Origin: Halomonas litopenaei
GTDB lineage: Bacteria > Pseudomonadota > Gammaproteobacteria > Pseudomonadales > Halomonadaceae
DNA length: 64,000 nucleotides
Direction: 5' to 3'
Assembly: GCF_003045775.1 (NCBI RefSeq)
Contig: NZ_PXNS01000004.1
Span: forward strand, 310,001-374,000
The translations under genes and the position numbers were made by a program. Below are positions 16,644-26,978 of this stretch, piece by piece; positions within the stretch are counted from its first letter, which is position 1; each line of letters begins with the position of its first letter. Below the pieces are notes generated by a model. That model saw only the letters and a list, made by a program, of their open reading frames with translations. It was not told the origin of the DNA and searched no databases.

Positions 16644-18557
16644 ATGTCCCATCAATCCGAGCTGATCGCCAGCGACATCGAACGCTACCTGAAGGAACAC
16701 GAGAACAAGGACCTGCTGCGCTTTATTACCTGCGGCAGTGTCGATGATGGCAAGTCCACTCTGATCGGGCGCCTGCTGCATGACTCCAAGATGATCTACG
16801 AGGATCAGCTGGCCGCCATCACCCAGGCATCTCGCACCAGCGGCACCACCGGTGACGAGGTGGATCTCGCGCTACTGGTGGATGGCCTGCAATCAGAGCG
16901 TGAGCAGGGGATCACCATCGATGTGGCCTATCGGTTCTTCTCCACCGAGAGACGCAAGTTCATCATTGCCGACACGCCGGGGCATGAGCAGTACACCCGC
17001 AACATGGCGACCGGCGCTTCCACGGCCAGTCTTGCGATCATACTGATTGATGCTCGACACGGTGTGCAGACCCAGACGCGTCGCCATAGCTTCATCTGCG
17101 ACCTGCTGGGCATAGAGCACCTTGTGGTAGCGGTCAACAAGATGGATCTCGTGGCGTATGACGAAGATCGTTATCTGCAGATCGTCGACGAGTATCGGCT
17201 CGTCATGGATCGACTCGAAGCCCGGGATATACATTTTGTCCCGCTGTCTGCGCTGAAAGGCGACAACGTGGTCGAGCCCAGCAGCGAGATGCCCTGGTAT
17301 GACGGCCCCAGCCTGCTCACGCTGCTGGAAGAGGTCGAGATCAGGCACGACCAGAATCTGCGAGATGTGCGCTTGCCGGTTCAGTTCGTCAACCGCCCCA
17401 ATCTGGATTTCCGGGGATACGCGGGCACCCTCAGCTCCGGTGTCTTGACTCCCGGACTGGCGGTCAAGGTGCTGCCGAGCGGTACCACCAGTCAGGTGAA
17501 GCGCATCGTTACCATGGATGGTGATCTCGATGCGGCATTTCCCGGACAAGCGGTGACCATCACCTTGTGCGACGAGATCGATGCATCGCGCGGAGACTGG
17601 ATCGTAGGGGTCGATGATCAGGTGCCGCTTCGGTCGGAATTCGTGGCCGATATTGTGTGGATGCACGAGTCCCCGTTGGAACCCGGGAAATTGTATGACA
17701 TCAAGCTGGCCACTCGGGACCTTGCGGGAAAGGTTGTCGCCATCGACTACCTGGTGGACGTCAACACCCTGGAGCAACGGCATGGGGAGCAGCTGGATCT
17801 TAATGCTATCGCGCGTTGCCGTGTCGAGCTCACCACCGCGATACCTGTCGACGACTATCGTACCCACCCTGGCACGGGCTGCTTCATTCTGATCGACCGA
17901 CTTAGCAACCTTACCGTCGGTGCCGGGATGATCCACAGTCCGTCGGATGCGGAGCTGCCCTACGAATTCCGCAAACACGACAGCAAGGCCAGCGTGGTGT
18001 GGAACCGCACCACGGTAACCCAGACCATGCGAGAGAGGATCAATGGCCACCGTGGCTGCTGCGTCTGGTTTACCGGGTTATCGGGCTCCGGCAAGTCGAC
18101 CCTCGCCAATGCTCTGGAGGTGGAGCTCAATCGACGCGGGCATCACACCATGCTGCTGGATGGCGACAATGTCCGGCATGGGCTATGCAAGGACCTTGGC
18201 ATGGGGGAGCAGGACAGGGCGGAGAATATTCGGCGAGTCGGTGAGGTTGCTCGGCTGTTCGCAGAGGCTGGGGTGATCGTTATTACCGCATTTATTTCGC
18301 CGTTTCGAGCAGATAGGGAGGCGGCCAGGGCGCTCTTTCTTAGCGATGATTTTGTCGAGGTGTTTGTCGATACGCCTCTGGATGTCTGTGAAGAGAGAGA
18401 CCCTAAGGGACTGTATCAGAAGGCGAGGGAAGGAAAAATTCTGGATTTTACTGGCATCAATAGTCCTTATGAGGCGCCTGTAAAGCCAGAGGTTTCCGTC
18501 AATACAGAGATAATGAGCGAGCAAGATATTATTGCGAAATTGCTAAAACATCTGTAA
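16644..18557 (+). CDS. cysNC: CysNC, sulfate adenylyltransferase GTPase / APS kinase fusion
   Basis: 637 residues from the ATG at 16644 (CCAGGAATTCGTC upstream). The CysN GTPase part (about 1-460) has G1 [10 protein letters not shown]3 DTPGHEQY and G4 NKMD. The CysC APS-kinase part (about 465-637) has Walker [25 protein letters not shown] and [13 protein letters not shown]. The fused enzyme turns sulfate into PAPS together with CysD, the same arrangement as NodQ or many CysNC proteins. Base composition drops visibly in the last ~290 bases (from about 18270), inside the CysC part. It lies 242 bases after cysD; that gap holds an imperfect stem-loop (about 16452-16491) and no gene. Confidence 0.96.
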   Translation: MSHQSELIASDIERYLKEHENKDLLRFITCGSVDDGKSTLIGRLLHDSKMIYEDQLAAITQASRTSGTTGDEVDLALLVDGLQSEREQGITIDVAYRFFSTERRKFIIADTPGHEQYTRNMATGASTASLAIILIDARHGVQTQTRRHSFICDLLGIEHLVVAVNKMDLVAYDEDRYLQIVDEYRLVMDRLEARDIHFVPLSALKGDNVVEPSSEMPWYDGPSLLTLLEEVEIRHDQNLRDVRLPVQFVNRPNLDFRGYAGTLSSGVLTPGLAVKVLPSGTTSQVKRIVTMDGDLDAAFPGQAVTITLCDEIDASRGDWIVGVDDQVPLRSEFVADIVWMHESPLEPGKLYDIKLATRDLAGKVVAIDYLVDVNTLEQRHGEQLDLNAIARCRVELTTAIPVDDYRTHPGTGCFILIDRLSNLTVGAGMIHSPSDAELPYEFRKHDSKASVVWNRTTVTQTMRERINGHRGCCVWFTGLSGSGKSTLANALEVELNRRGHHTMLLDGDNVRHGLCKDLGMGEQDRAENIRRVGEVARLFAEAGVIVITAFISPFRADREAARALFLSDDFVEVFVDTPLDVCEERDPKGLYQKAREGKILDFTGINSPYEAPVKPEVSVNTEIMSEQDIIAKLLKHL

Positions 18558-18601
18558 CAGTTATTCGTCGTTTATCGCATGACGACGTCGGGAATTTCGC
18601 T

Positions 18602-19081
18602 ATGATTATGCTTCGATATTGCACGTTTTTAAGGTCGATTTCAGCCGATGGAAGGGCGCCTGAAAGGGCCTCGGGTCTTTCGAGGAAAAGCGTCTTTCGC
18701 CGGGGTGCCACGGTCACGCTTCTTCTTGCTACGGTGCTGATCACCGGCTGTGTTCAGCGTCCGCTTACCCAGCCGAACAGTGCCCAGGGGATCATGAGCG
18801 AGCCTTCCGGGATCCCTGCCTCCAGCGACTTGTCGCGGTTTCTTGCCCAAACCCCCGCCGGGAGCGCCACCACACTATCGAGTAGCCCCTGGGGAGCGAA
18901 TGTGGAGGTGGTGGCTGACTCCCCCTACTTCTCTGCCAGCAGGCGCATATGTCGTCACTTGACAGTGACTCGCCGGAGCAACGGGGATCGACTGGCGGCC
19001 GTTGCCTGCAAGTCGGGAGAAGGCGCCTGGTTTACCAGTCGCCTGGTAACGGCGCTGTACAACGGAGCGGAGACCTGGTGA
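18602..19081 (+). CDS. Small lipoprotein preceding kpsD, function unknown
   Basis: 159 residues. A long basic N-region leads into ATVTLLLATVLITGC, a lipobox with Cys50 as the expected lipidated residue, so the mature protein is ~110 residues. After a Ser/Pro/Gln-rich linker, a small C-terminal domain has SPYFSASRRICRHLTVTRR and AAVACKSGEGAWFTSRLV; the two cysteines and the GxW pattern recall 17-kDa-surface-antigen-like or DVU3141-like lipoproteins, but I do not claim membership. The stop overlaps the kpsD start (TGATG), so it is probably co-translated with the outer-membrane export protein and may assist it. The 36-residue region before the signal suggests the true start could be further in. 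Confidence 0.75.
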   Translation: MIMLRYCTFLRSISADGRAPERASGLSRKSVFRRGATVTLLLATVLITGCVQRPLTQPNSAQGIMSEPSGIPASSDLSRFLAQTPAGSATTLSSSPWGANVEVVADSPYFSASRRICRHLTVTRRSNGDRLAAVACKSGEGAWFTSRLVTALYNGAETW

Positions 19082-20820
19082 TGACGATCATGGATAAACG
19101 GCTCGGCAGGGCGGTGCTGTATCTGGCAAGACGGCTGGCGTTGCCTGTGTTGTTGCTGATGGTGAGCTGGTCGATGGCGAACTCGGTCGCTGCGCAGGGT
19201 ATTGCTCTGCCGGACGATATCTTGCCTCAGGCTCGGGAGCAGACGGATGAAGGGACGATCAATGACTCGCCTCGCGCCAACTGGAGCAACGATCGCTACG
19301 GGCCGCCCTCGATACCGTCACCGATCGATGTGGAACTGCTTCCTCCCTTTGGCGCCAACCTCTTTACCGGTGGGTTTCGAGGCACCATGGCAGATGGGCT
19401 CAACCGTGACTATCGCATCAAACCTGGTGATCAGGTCACCCTGAGAGCATGGGGGGCGGTGGAATTCGATCGAGTGGTGCCCGTGGATGCCCAAGGCAAT
19501 ATCTTTCTCCCGTCGATCGGCCCCCTCGCCGTGCAGGGAATGAGTCATGGCCAGTTGGATGCTCGGGTTCGAGAAGCGATCCAGAGCATCTATCCCGAGA
19601 ACGTGCAGGTGTACACCAACCTGCAAGGCGTTCAGCCCGTCGGTGTCTATGTCACCGGCTATGTGCACAGCCCTGGACGTTACGCGGGCACCCCCTCGGA
19701 TTCGATTCTGTACTTTCTCGATCAGGCCGGGGGGATCGACAACGCCCTTGGCAGCTATCGCAGCATCAGCCTGATGCGTCAGGGGCAACGCCTGGCCAGC
19801 TTCGATCTCTACGACTTTTTGCTGGATGGCAGGATCGCTCGGCCTCAGTTGCGCGACGGCGATACTATCGTGGTGGGTGAACGAGGCCCCTCCATCGCGG
19901 TGACCGGTGATGTGGAACGCGCCTACCGATACGAACTACAGTCTGGCCAGTTGAGTGGCAGCGATCTGGTAAGCCTGGCCCGCCTGAAGAGTGGTGTGTC
20001 TCACGTATTGCTGCGCGGAGAGCGTGCAACAGGCCCGGTTGCCACCTACCTGACGCTCGACGAATTTCTCGCGCGCCAGGTCCAGCCTGGTGATGAGGTG
20101 ATCTTCAATGCAGATCATCAGGAAGGCACCATCGTGGTTGCCCTCGAGGGGAGTTTTCTGGGCCCGTCGAGGTTTGCCCTGCCGCGGGATGCCCGGCTCG
20201 GAGAGTTGCTGGACGCCGTCGCCATCCTGTCCGACATGTCGGCCAGCCACAATGTGTCGATTCGCCGAGAAAGCGTAGCACGGCAGCAGAAAGAGGCGCT
20301 CGAGGATAGTCTCCGTCGTCTGGAAACGACCTATCTGGGAACATCGTCATCCACCGATGAGGAGGCCAGAATCAGGATTCGCGAGGCCGAGCTGATTCAG
20401 ATGTTTGTGGCGCGGGCGCGACAGCTCGAACCCAGCGGTCGACTGGTGGTCGCCAGTGATCAAGGGGTTGCCGACATTCGGTTGCAGGACGGTGACGTCA
20501 TCACGTTGCCGGAGGCCATGGATTCGGTGCTCATCAGCGGAGAGGTGGTCGTGCCACAGGCGGTGGTCTATCAGCCGGGTTCTGGTCTCGACCACTATCT
20601 TGATGCCGCAGGTGGTCTTACCCAGCGTGGCGATGAGGACAACATATTGGTGGTTCGCCAGAACGGCGCGGTGCGGAATGCCGACGATATCACCCTGCGT
20701 GCAGGAGACGAGATTCTGGTGATGCCGGCTGTCCCCACCAAGAATCTTCAGTTGGCAACCAGCCTGACCCAGATCCTTTATCAGATTGCCGTGGCCACCA
20801 AGGTGGCGATCGATCTCTAG
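19081..20820 (+). CDS. kpsD: KpsD-like outer-membrane capsule export protein
   Basis: 579 residues from the ATG at 19081; a signal peptide ends near residue 38 (SVAAQG). The polysaccharide export domain has DYRIKPGDQVTLRAWGAVEF and DAQGNIFLPSIGPLAVQGMS, followed by SLBB-type segments (VYVTGYVHSPGRYAGTPSDS; GEVVVPQAVVYQPGSGLDHY) and a C-terminal MPAVPTKNLQLATSLTQILY. Length and order match KpsD of group 2 capsules (E. coli, ~558 residues). It would form the periplasmic/outer-membrane conduit fed by KpsMT and KpsE. Gene order kpsD-kpsM-kpsT-kpsE supports the role. Confidence 0.92.
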   Translation: MTIMDKRLGRAVLYLARRLALPVLLLMVSWSMANSVAAQGIALPDDILPQAREQTDEGTINDSPRANWSNDRYGPPSIPSPIDVELLPPFGANLFTGGFRGTMADGLNRDYRIKPGDQVTLRAWGAVEFDRVVPVDAQGNIFLPSIGPLAVQGMSHGQLDARVREAIQSIYPENVQVYTNLQGVQPVGVYVTGYVHSPGRYAGTPSDSILYFLDQAGGIDNALGSYRSISLMRQGQRLASFDLYDFLLDGRIARPQLRDGDTIVVGERGPSIAVTGDVERAYRYELQSGQLSGSDLVSLARLKSGVSHVLLRGERATGPVATYLTLDEFLARQVQPGDEVIFNADHQEGTIVVALEGSFLGPSRFALPRDARLGELLDAVAILSDMSASHNVSIRRESVARQQKEALEDSLRRLETTYLGTSSSTDEEARIRIREAELIQMFVARARQLEPSGRLVVASDQGVADIRLQDGDVITLPEAMDSVLISGEVVVPQAVVYQPGSGLDHYLDAAGGLTQRGDEDNILVVRQNGAVRNADDITLRAGDEILVMPAVPTKNLQLATSLTQILYQIAVATKVAIDL

Positions 20821-20831
20821 AGGGGGGCAGC

Positions 20832-21638
20832 ATGTCGATGATTGGCAACTCCGTGCAACGCCACCCTTGGGTGGTGACGCGTAGCGTCTGGTACGCCATG
20901 TTCCTGCGAGAGGCCATTGCGCGCACCATGTCGGATCGCCTGGGCTGGTTCTGGATGATCGCGGAACCTGTGTTCTTCACACTGATCATGGTGGCCATCC
21001 GCAGTCTCATCCGCGGAGACGCCCTTATCGTGGGAGCCCCTTTCATCCCATGGATGGTGGTCGGACTGATGGGATTTTTTCTGGTTCGCGAAGGGATGAT
21101 TAGAGGGCTGGGAGCCATCAAGGCCAACCAGGCGCTGTTCGCCTATCGGCAGGTCAGGCCCGTGGACCCGGTGTTGGTGCGCAACGCCCTGGAGGGGCTT
21201 CTGCGATCACTGATATTTCTCTTGTTCATCTTCGGCGGCATGTTGCTCAAGGTCGAGGCGCTGGCACCTGACGACGCCCTGTTGGCACTGGCGTGGTGGC
21301 TCTCGCTCTGGCTGCTGGGCCTGGCGCTTGGGCTAATTGTCTCCGTGCTTGCCACCCTCATCGCCGAGGTGGCGATCGTGCTACGGATGATGATCATGCC
21401 ATTGTTGATCCTATCCGGTGTCATTTTCCCGATCCATCACATGCCCCACTGGATGCGTGAGTACCTGTTGCTCAACCCGATTGTTCATGGTCTGGAGCGA
21501 CTACGTGGCGGTTTTTTTGAAGGGTATTGGCAGGTCCCTGGTACCAGTGCCCCCTATTACTGGATGGTGACGCTGGCACTGCTGTCACTAGGATTGATGC
21601 TACACCTTCGGTTTCGACATCGGCTGATGGCGCAATGA
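20832..21638 (+). CDS. kpsM: KpsM-like capsule ABC transporter permease
   Basis: 268 residues; the start has AGAGGGGGGCAGC upstream. The N-terminus carries RSVWYAMFLREAIARTMSDR and LGWFWMIAEPVFFTLIMVAI, characteristic of ABC-2 capsule permeases. About six hydrophobic segments follow, and FPIHHMPHWMREYLLLNPIV with HGLERLRGGFFEGYW near the end is the KpsM/BexB/CtrC signature. It moves lipid-linked polysaccharide across the inner membrane with KpsT. The stop overlaps the kpsT start (ATGA). Confidence 0.95.
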   Translation: MSMIGNSVQRHPWVVTRSVWYAMFLREAIARTMSDRLGWFWMIAEPVFFTLIMVAIRSLIRGDALIVGAPFIPWMVVGLMGFFLVREGMIRGLGAIKANQALFAYRQVRPVDPVLVRNALEGLLRSLIFLLFIFGGMLLKVEALAPDDALLALAWWLSLWLLGLALGLIVSVLATLIAEVAIVLRMMIMPLLILSGVIFPIHHMPHWMREYLLLNPIVHGLERLRGGFFEGYWQVPGTSAPYYWMVTLALLSLGLMLHLRFRHRLMAQ

Positions 21639-22693
21639 TCCAGATAGAACACCTCTACAAGCGCTATCACCATCACAAGGTCAGGGACTGGGTGTTGAAG
21701 GATATCAACCTGACCATCCCCCACGGCGTAAGCGTTGGAGTGTTGGGGAGAAATGGCGCGGGAAAGTCGACCCTGCTGCGATTGATTGCCGGCATGGATA
21801 CGGCTGAAAGGGGCTCTATCCGGCGCGATGCTCGGGTCTCCTGGCCGATGGGACTGGCCGGAGGTTTTCAGGGGGCCTTGAGTGGCCGTCAGAACGTCAA
21901 GTTTGTTGCCCGTGTCCATGGTGGTGGTCGTGACGTCGGAGCCATCATCGACAAGGTGCAGGAATTTGCAGAGCTCGGGCCGGCCTTCGATGACCCGATT
22001 CGTACTTACTCCTCCGGGATGCGTGCGCGACTCAATTTTGGTCTGTCGCTGGCGTTTGATTTCGATGTCTATCTGTCTGACGAGGCGACCTCGGTGGGCG
22101 ATCGGGTATTCAAGGCCAAGGCGACCCGTGCCTTCAAGGACAGGGTCAATCGCGCAAGCCTGGTCATGGTCTCCCACAGCGAAGGCATACTGCGCGAACT
22201 GTGCCAGGCAGGCATCTATCTGAAGCATGGCGAGGCGTTCTGGTTTGACGATATCAGAGACGCCATTCGCAGCTATCACCAGGACAGTGACAGCAAGGCC
22301 AAGGCCAAGGCCACCGGCGGCCCCGGCAATGGGCCACGCCACGATGGCGAGCCGCAAGCACCCCGGTATCCGTCACCTGCGCCGACACCGGGTATCGACA
22401 CAATGTCCCTGGATACGCTCAAGGCATTGCTGGGCAAGCGCAGACAGCAGCTGGAGCGTATCCAGAAGCGCCTCGATGCTCTGGAGATGGGGCGTGAGAA
22501 CGCAGACGAACTGGTCGACCCGAGGGTCCGTCAGGAGCTCATTGCTCGCCTTCACCTGGCGAAGCAGCGCTTGCATGAGGTTCGTCGCGCGGTACAGACG
22601 AAAAAGCGAGCCACACCCGCCAGTGGCAAGGACGATTCGGGGAAGGATTCGCGGAAGGAGTCGGAGAAGGGTTTCGAGAAGAAAGAACGGTAG
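21635..22693 (+). CDS. kpsT: KpsT-like capsule ABC transporter ATPase with long C-terminal extension
   Basis: 352 residues from the ATG at 21635, which overlaps the kpsM stop. Walker A is GRNGAGKST, the signature is YSSGMRARL and Walker B is FDVYLSDEATSVGD, as in KpsT/CtrD. Canonical KpsT is ~220 residues; here ~130 more follow. The extension has a Lys/Ala/Gly/Pro-rich linker (about 225-258), a predicted coiled coil (LGKRRQQLERIQKRLDALEM; ARLHLAKQRLHEVRRAVQT) and a very charged tail (GKDDSGKDSRKESEKGF). The extension could contact KpsE or the cytoplasmic synthesis complex; that is inference. A 113-base gap follows before kpsE. Confidence 0.94.
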   Translation: MIQIEHLYKRYHHHKVRDWVLKDINLTIPHGVSVGVLGRNGAGKSTLLRLIAGMDTAERGSIRRDARVSWPMGLAGGFQGALSGRQNVKFVARVHGGGRDVGAIIDKVQEFAELGPAFDDPIRTYSSGMRARLNFGLSLAFDFDVYLSDEATSVGDRVFKAKATRAFKDRVNRASLVMVSHSEGILRELCQAGIYLKHGEAFWFDDIRDAIRSYHQDSDSKAKAKATGGPGNGPRHDGEPQAPRYPSPAPTPGIDTMSLDTLKALLGKRRQQLERIQKRLDALEMGRENADELVDPRVRQELIARLHLAKQRLHEVRRAVQTKKRATPASGKDDSGKDSRKESEKGFEKKER

Positions 22694-22806
22694 CCACCAG
22701 GCGATGGCAAGGCGTCGCTCACTGAGGACTAGATCCCGACGGTGGTGCTCGCATTCAGAGGCGTCCGGATGCCCCGCGACGTCGCTCCAGCAAGGAAGCC
22801 AAGATA

Positions 22807-23889
22807 ATGTTGCGATGGATTGCTCGGCAGCCCCATTGGGCATTTGCCTGCCTGTCGATATTGGCCATGTCCTTCTACTGGCTAGTCTGGGCCGAGGATC
22901 GGTACGTATCCGAGGCCGTCGTGGTACTGGAAAGCCCACAGATCGCTGCCCCAACCTTCGACTTCTCGAGCCTGCTTTCCGGTGCCAGCGTCGATAGCGA
23001 TATGTTGCTTTTGCGGGAGTATCTGCTTTCTGTGGATATGCTCAAGAAGGCTGATGAACGGCTCGACCTGAGGTCTCATTACAGTGAGAACGGTGACTTT
23101 CCTGCTCGTCTGTGGGACGCCGAGGCTCCCATCGAAGACCTTCATGAGTATTACCTGAGTCGCGTAGAGGTAACGCTCGATGACTACGCAGGGGTCCTGA
23201 AGCTGGAGGTCCAGGGCTTCTCTCCCGAGTTTGCCCAGCAACTGACCTCGCTTTTACTGGCGGAAGGTGAAGCGCACATGAATGCCATGGGGCAGCGCCT
23301 GGCTCAGGATCAGGTACGGTTCCTCGAGCTTCAGGTAGAGCGCCTGTCCGATCGGTTGGATCAGACGCGCACGGATCTCCTGGACTATCAGAACGAGCAT
23401 GGTCTGGTGTCTCCTACCTCGACGGTGGACAGCCTCAACCAGGTGGTGGCCAGTCTGGAAGGTGAGCTGGCAAGACTGGAAGCCCGGCGTAGCGCCTTGG
23501 CCAGCTTTTCCAGCCAGCGTTCATCGGACATGGTGAGAGTCGAGAGCGAAATCACTGCGTTGCGTCGTCAGATCGATCAGGAGCGTGAGCGACTGGCAAA
23601 GGCCACAGGAGACTCCCTCAACCGCCTGTCCTCCGAGTATCAGCGGCTCGAGCTGCGGGCTCGCTTTGCCCAGGAGACCTATGCCAGCGCTCTCGGTGCA
23701 TTGGAGGGCACGCGCATCGAGGCTGCTCGCAAGCTTAAGCAGATCAGTATCTTGCAGAGCCCTCTATTGCCCGAGTACGCCACGCGTCCAGAGCGCCTCT
23801 ACAACCTGACCATCTTTGTGATCGTCACTCTGTTCCTTGCCTTCATTGCCAGCATGCTGTGGCTGATCGTCCAGGACCACAGAGACTGA
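22807..23889 (+). CDS. kpsE: KpsE-like inner-membrane capsule export protein (PCP family)
   Basis: 360 residues; AAGGAAGCCAAGATA precedes the start. An N-terminal membrane helix (about 10-27, HWAFACLSILAMSFYWLVWA) leads to DRYVSEAVVVLESPQIAAPT, a long periplasmic coiled-coil region (about 160-310) and a second helix near the C-terminus (about 333-354, LTIFVIVTLFLAFIASMLWL) after SPLLPEYATRPERLY, the proline-rich motif of KpsE/BexC/CtrB. It bridges the KpsMT transporter and KpsD. It ends the export block; rhamnose genes follow after 181 bases without an obvious terminator. Confidence 0.93.
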   Translation: MLRWIARQPHWAFACLSILAMSFYWLVWAEDRYVSEAVVVLESPQIAAPTFDFSSLLSGASVDSDMLLLREYLLSVDMLKKADERLDLRSHYSENGDFPARLWDAEAPIEDLHEYYLSRVEVTLDDYAGVLKLEVQGFSPEFAQQLTSLLLAEGEAHMNAMGQRLAQDQVRFLELQVERLSDRLDQTRTDLLDYQNEHGLVSPTSTVDSLNQVVASLEGELARLEARRSALASFSSQRSSDMVRVESEITALRRQIDQERERLAKATGDSLNRLSSEYQRLELRARFAQETYASALGALEGTRIEAARKLKQISILQSPLLPEYATRPERLYNLTIFVIVTLFLAFIASMLWLIVQDHRD

Positions 23890-24070
23890 CGCTCTTCCTG
23901 ATGCAACTACCGATAGCTGTCGTCGGACGGCTGCCGCAATGAAGCCCTTCATGTTGAAGAGCTCAGGGCTCACGCTTCCTGTCATCCTCTCTTCCTTCCC
24001 GCCCGTATGCCATTTCTAGCGTCCTCCCTGGCGGGGCGGGCAGAATTTCCAGTCCTCTCGGGGTTCTTTC

Positions 24071-25138
24071 ATGATCAAGACGTTTCTCGTGACCGGTGGT
24101 GCCGGTTTTATCGGCTCGGCCGTGGTGAGGGAGTTGATTACCCACACCCCTCATCGTGTCGTCAATGTGGACAAGCTGACCTATGCCGGCAATCTGGCAT
24201 CCGTAGCGTCTGTCGCCTCCGATCCTCGCTATATCTTCGAGAGAGCGGACATCTGTGATGGCGCGGCAATGAGCAGAATTCTGGACAGGTACCGCCCCGA
24301 TGTGGTGATGCATCTGGCCGCTGAAAGCCACGTTGATCGCTCCATCGACGGGCCTCGCGCCTTTATTCAGACCAATGTGGTGGGCACTCTGGTATTGCTC
24401 GAGGCGGTACGCGGGTACTGGGAAGGAATCAGGCAACAGGACAGCGACAAGGCCGATGGTTTTCGGTTTCACCACATCTCCACCGACGAAGTCTACGGAG
24501 ACCTCGAGAATGATGGCAGCCTGTTCACCGAACAGACCCCCTACGCGCCTAGTTCGCCCTACTCGGCCAGCAAGGCGGGATCGGATCACCTGGTGCGGGC
24601 GTGGACGCGCACCTATGGCTTGCCTTGCCTGGTGACCAATTGTTCAAACAACTATGGTCCGTTTCACTTTCCTGAAAAACTGATTCCTCTGATGATCCTC
24701 AATGCGCTGCATGGAGAGGCTCTTCCTGTCTACGGTGATGGTGGACAGGTACGAGACTGGCTCTACGTCGAGGACCATGCGCGCGCCCTGGTGCTGGTTG
24801 CCAGTGAGGGAAAGGGTGGAGATACCTACAACATTGGTGGCCATAACGAGAAAACCAACCTCGAAGTGGTACACACAATCTGTGACCTGTTGACGGAAAT
24901 GGCTCCGGACAAGGGCGAATATCGTGATCTGATCACCTACGTCACCGACAGGCCTGGACACGACCGGCGCTATGCCATCGATGCATCCTACATTCAGCAC
25001 ACGTTGGCCTGGGAGCCACGAGAGACTTTCGAGTCTGGCCTTCGCAAGACAGTGTCCTGGTATCTGGCCAACGAGTCGTGGTGGAAGGCGGTGCAGGATG
25101 GTAGCTACCGGGCCGAGCGCCTGGGGGTGTTGTCATGA
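24071..25138 (+). CDS. rfbB: dTDP-glucose 4,6-dehydratase
   Basis: 355 residues, normal for RmlB. The NAD-binding motif is [29 protein letters not shown], the catalytic STDEVYGDL and [12 protein letters not shown] (Tyr-x3-Lys) are present, as is [20 protein letters not shown]. It converts dTDP-glucose to dTDP-4-keto-6-deoxyglucose, the second step toward dTDP-L-rhamnose. Its stop overlaps the rfbD start (ATGA). All four rhamnose genes are present here, so the polymer probably contains rhamnose or another 6-deoxyhexose. Confidence 0.97.
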   Translation: MIKTFLVTGGAGFIGSAVVRELITHTPHRVVNVDKLTYAGNLASVASVASDPRYIFERADICDGAAMSRILDRYRPDVVMHLAAESHVDRSIDGPRAFIQTNVVGTLVLLEAVRGYWEGIRQQDSDKADGFRFHHISTDEVYGDLENDGSLFTEQTPYAPSSPYSASKAGSDHLVRAWTRTYGLPCLVTNCSNNYGPFHFPEKLIPLMILNALHGEALPVYGDGGQVRDWLYVEDHARALVLVASEGKGGDTYNIGGHNEKTNLEVVHTICDLLTEMAPDKGEYRDLITYVTDRPGHDRRYAIDASYIQHTLAWEPRETFESGLRKTVSWYLANESWWKAVQDGSYRAERLGVLS

Positions 25139-26016
25139 GTGGGCTCTTGCTTGGTGCCTCGGGCCAGGTGGGCCATGAGCTTCACAAGGCGCTAGCCATC
25201 CATCTGGATCTTCATGCGCCTGACCGCAGGACCCTGGATCTGACCGACCTTGATGCGGTGAAACGCTGTCTGGACCACTATCGCCCCCAGTGGGTGATCA
25301 ATGCTGCTGCCTACACCGCGGTGGACCAGGCAGAGACCGATACGGCGACTGCCTTTCGACTCAATGCAGAGCTGCCTGGCTGTCTCGCACGCTATTGTGC
25401 CGATCACGGGGCACTGTTGACGCACTATTCCAGCGACTACGTCTATCCAGGCGATGGCATTCGGCCCTGGACGGAAGATAGTCCAACCGACCCTTTATCT
25501 TGCTACGGCCAGTCCAAGCTTGCCGGCGACGAGGCGGTGCTCGCCAGTAGATGCGACGCACAAATCTTCCGGACAAGTTGGGTTTACAGTGCCAGGGGCA
25601 ACAACTTCATGAAGACCATGCTGCGTCTGGGGCGGGAGCGGGCGTCCCTGGCAATTGTCGACGACCAGGTGGGGGCCCCTACGCCCGCACGCCTGATTGC
25701 TGACGTGACCTTGCATGCGTGGCAAGTCTACCGCTCTCGTCCCGAACTGACCGGGCTCTACCATCTGGCACCACGGGGTTTCGTGTCCTGGTATGACTTT
25801 GCCCGAGAGATTTTTCGTCTCGCCCGTCTGCACGGCCTTCCTCTCATGCTCTGCGACGACCAGCTGTCTCGTCTGGCGACGAAGGACTATCCCACACCAG
25901 CAAAGCGTCCACCCAACTCCCGGCTGTCGGTCTCTCGTCTTGAGAACGCCTTCGACATCTCGCTCCCTGACTGGAGGAGACAGTTGTCTCTCACCATGAA
26001 GGACTACCTAAGGTAG
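25135..26016 (+). CDS. rfbD: dTDP-4-dehydrorhamnose reductase
   Basis: 293 residues. The N-terminal [10 protein letters not shown] is the NADPH-binding motif of Rml[29 protein letters not shown] (family usually STDYVFDG) and [12 protein letters not shown] (Tyr-x3-Lys) follow, and the C-terminus has [17 protein letters not shown]. It reduces dTDP-4-keto-L-rhamnose to dTDP-L-rhamnose, the last step of the pathway. It is translationally coupled to rfbB. Confidence 0.96.
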   Translation: MSGLLLGASGQVGHELHKALAIHLDLHAPDRRTLDLTDLDAVKRCLDHYRPQWVINAAAYTAVDQAETDTATAFRLNAELPGCLARYCADHGALLTHYSSDYVYPGDGIRPWTEDSPTDPLSCYGQSKLAGDEAVLASRCDAQIFRTSWVYSARGNNFMKTMLRLGRERASLAIVDDQVGAPTPARLIADVTLHAWQVYRSRPELTGLYHLAPRGFVSWYDFAREIFRLARLHGLPLMLCDDQLSRLATKDYPTPAKRPPNSRLSVSRLENAFDISLPDWRRQLSLTMKDYLR

Positions 26017-26060
26017 GCCTGCCGCCGCAAGGCGTTGTCCGAAAACTAGAGGTTACCGCC

Positions 26061-26948
26061 ATGAATCGGAAGGGAATCATCCTTGCCGGAGGCTCCGGTA
26101 CGAGACTTCACCCCATTACCCATGGGGTCTCAAAACAGCTTCTCCCTGTCTACGACAAGCCGATGATCTACTATCCGCTCTCGGTGCTAATGTTGGCAGG
26201 AATAAGAGAAATACTGGTGATATCTACACCGGATGATCTACCGGTCTACCGTCAGTTGCTCGGTACCGGTGACCAATTTGGTGTTTCCTTGTCCTACGCA
26301 GAGCAGCCAAAGCCAGAGGGACTGGCCCAGGCTTTTATTATCGGCGAGAAGTTTATTGGTGATTCTCCTGTCTGTCTCGTCCTTGGCGATAATATCTTCC
26401 ACGGACAACACTTTTCCGAGCAACTTCTGAGAGCCTCCGACCAGGCTCGAGGTGCCACAGTGTTCGGCTATTTCGTCAAAGACCCGGAACGCTTTGGTGT
26501 TGTCGAGTTTGATGAGAAAGGGCGTGCGGTCTCTATTGAGGAAAAGCCCAAAAAACCAAAGTCATCCTATGCGGTGACGGGCTTGTATTTTTATGACAAC
26601 TCCGTGGTGGACATCGCGCGGAGCGTCAAGCCATCGGCTCGGGGAGAGTTGGAGATAACCTCGATCAACAATGAATATCTACACCGTGGTGAACTTCACG
26701 TAGAGCGTTTGGGGAGAGGATTTGCCTGGTTGGATACAGGTACTCATGACAGTTTACTTGAGGCAGCGCAGTACGTGCAGACAGTCGAACATCGACAGGG
26801 GCTGAAGATAGCCTGTCTGGAAGAGATTGCCTGGACTCAAGGCTGGATCAGTGACGAGTTCCTGCTTTCACAGGCAAACAGCCTTTCCAAGACAGGATAC
26901 GGGGAATACCTGCTACAGCTTCTGGCCGCGAAGGCTGTTGGTCAGTGA
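26061..26948 (+). CDS. rfbA: Glucose-1-phosphate thymidylyltransferase
   Basis: 295 residues, normal for RmlA; CTAGAGGTTACCGCC precedes the start. The nucleotidyltransferase motif [20 protein letters not shown] and [20 protein letters not shown] are diagnostic, with VLGDNIFHG and [20 protein letters not shown] further on. It makes dTDP-glucose, the first step toward dTDP-L-rhamnose. Base composition falls from about here onward relative to rfbB/rfbD. Confidence 0.97.
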   Translation: MNRKGIILAGGSGTRLHPITHGVSKQLLPVYDKPMIYYPLSVLMLAGIREILVISTPDDLPVYRQLLGTGDQFGVSLSYAEQPKPEGLAQAFIIGEKFIGDSPVCLVLGDNIFHGQHFSEQLLRASDQARGATVFGYFVKDPERFGVVEFDEKGRAVSIEEKPKKPKSSYAVTGLYFYDNSVVDIARSVKPSARGELEITSINNEYLHRGELHVERLGRGFAWLDTGTHDSLLEAAQYVQTVEHRQGLKIACLEEIAWTQGWISDEFLLSQANSLSKTGYGEYLLQLLAAKAVGQ

Positions 26949-26978
26949 CAAGGCTACCTGATGGTGGAGGTGACGTGC

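Noticed and set aside
16893..18050. A 385-codon open frame opposite cysNC
   Set aside because: Shadow of a clearly conserved gene.
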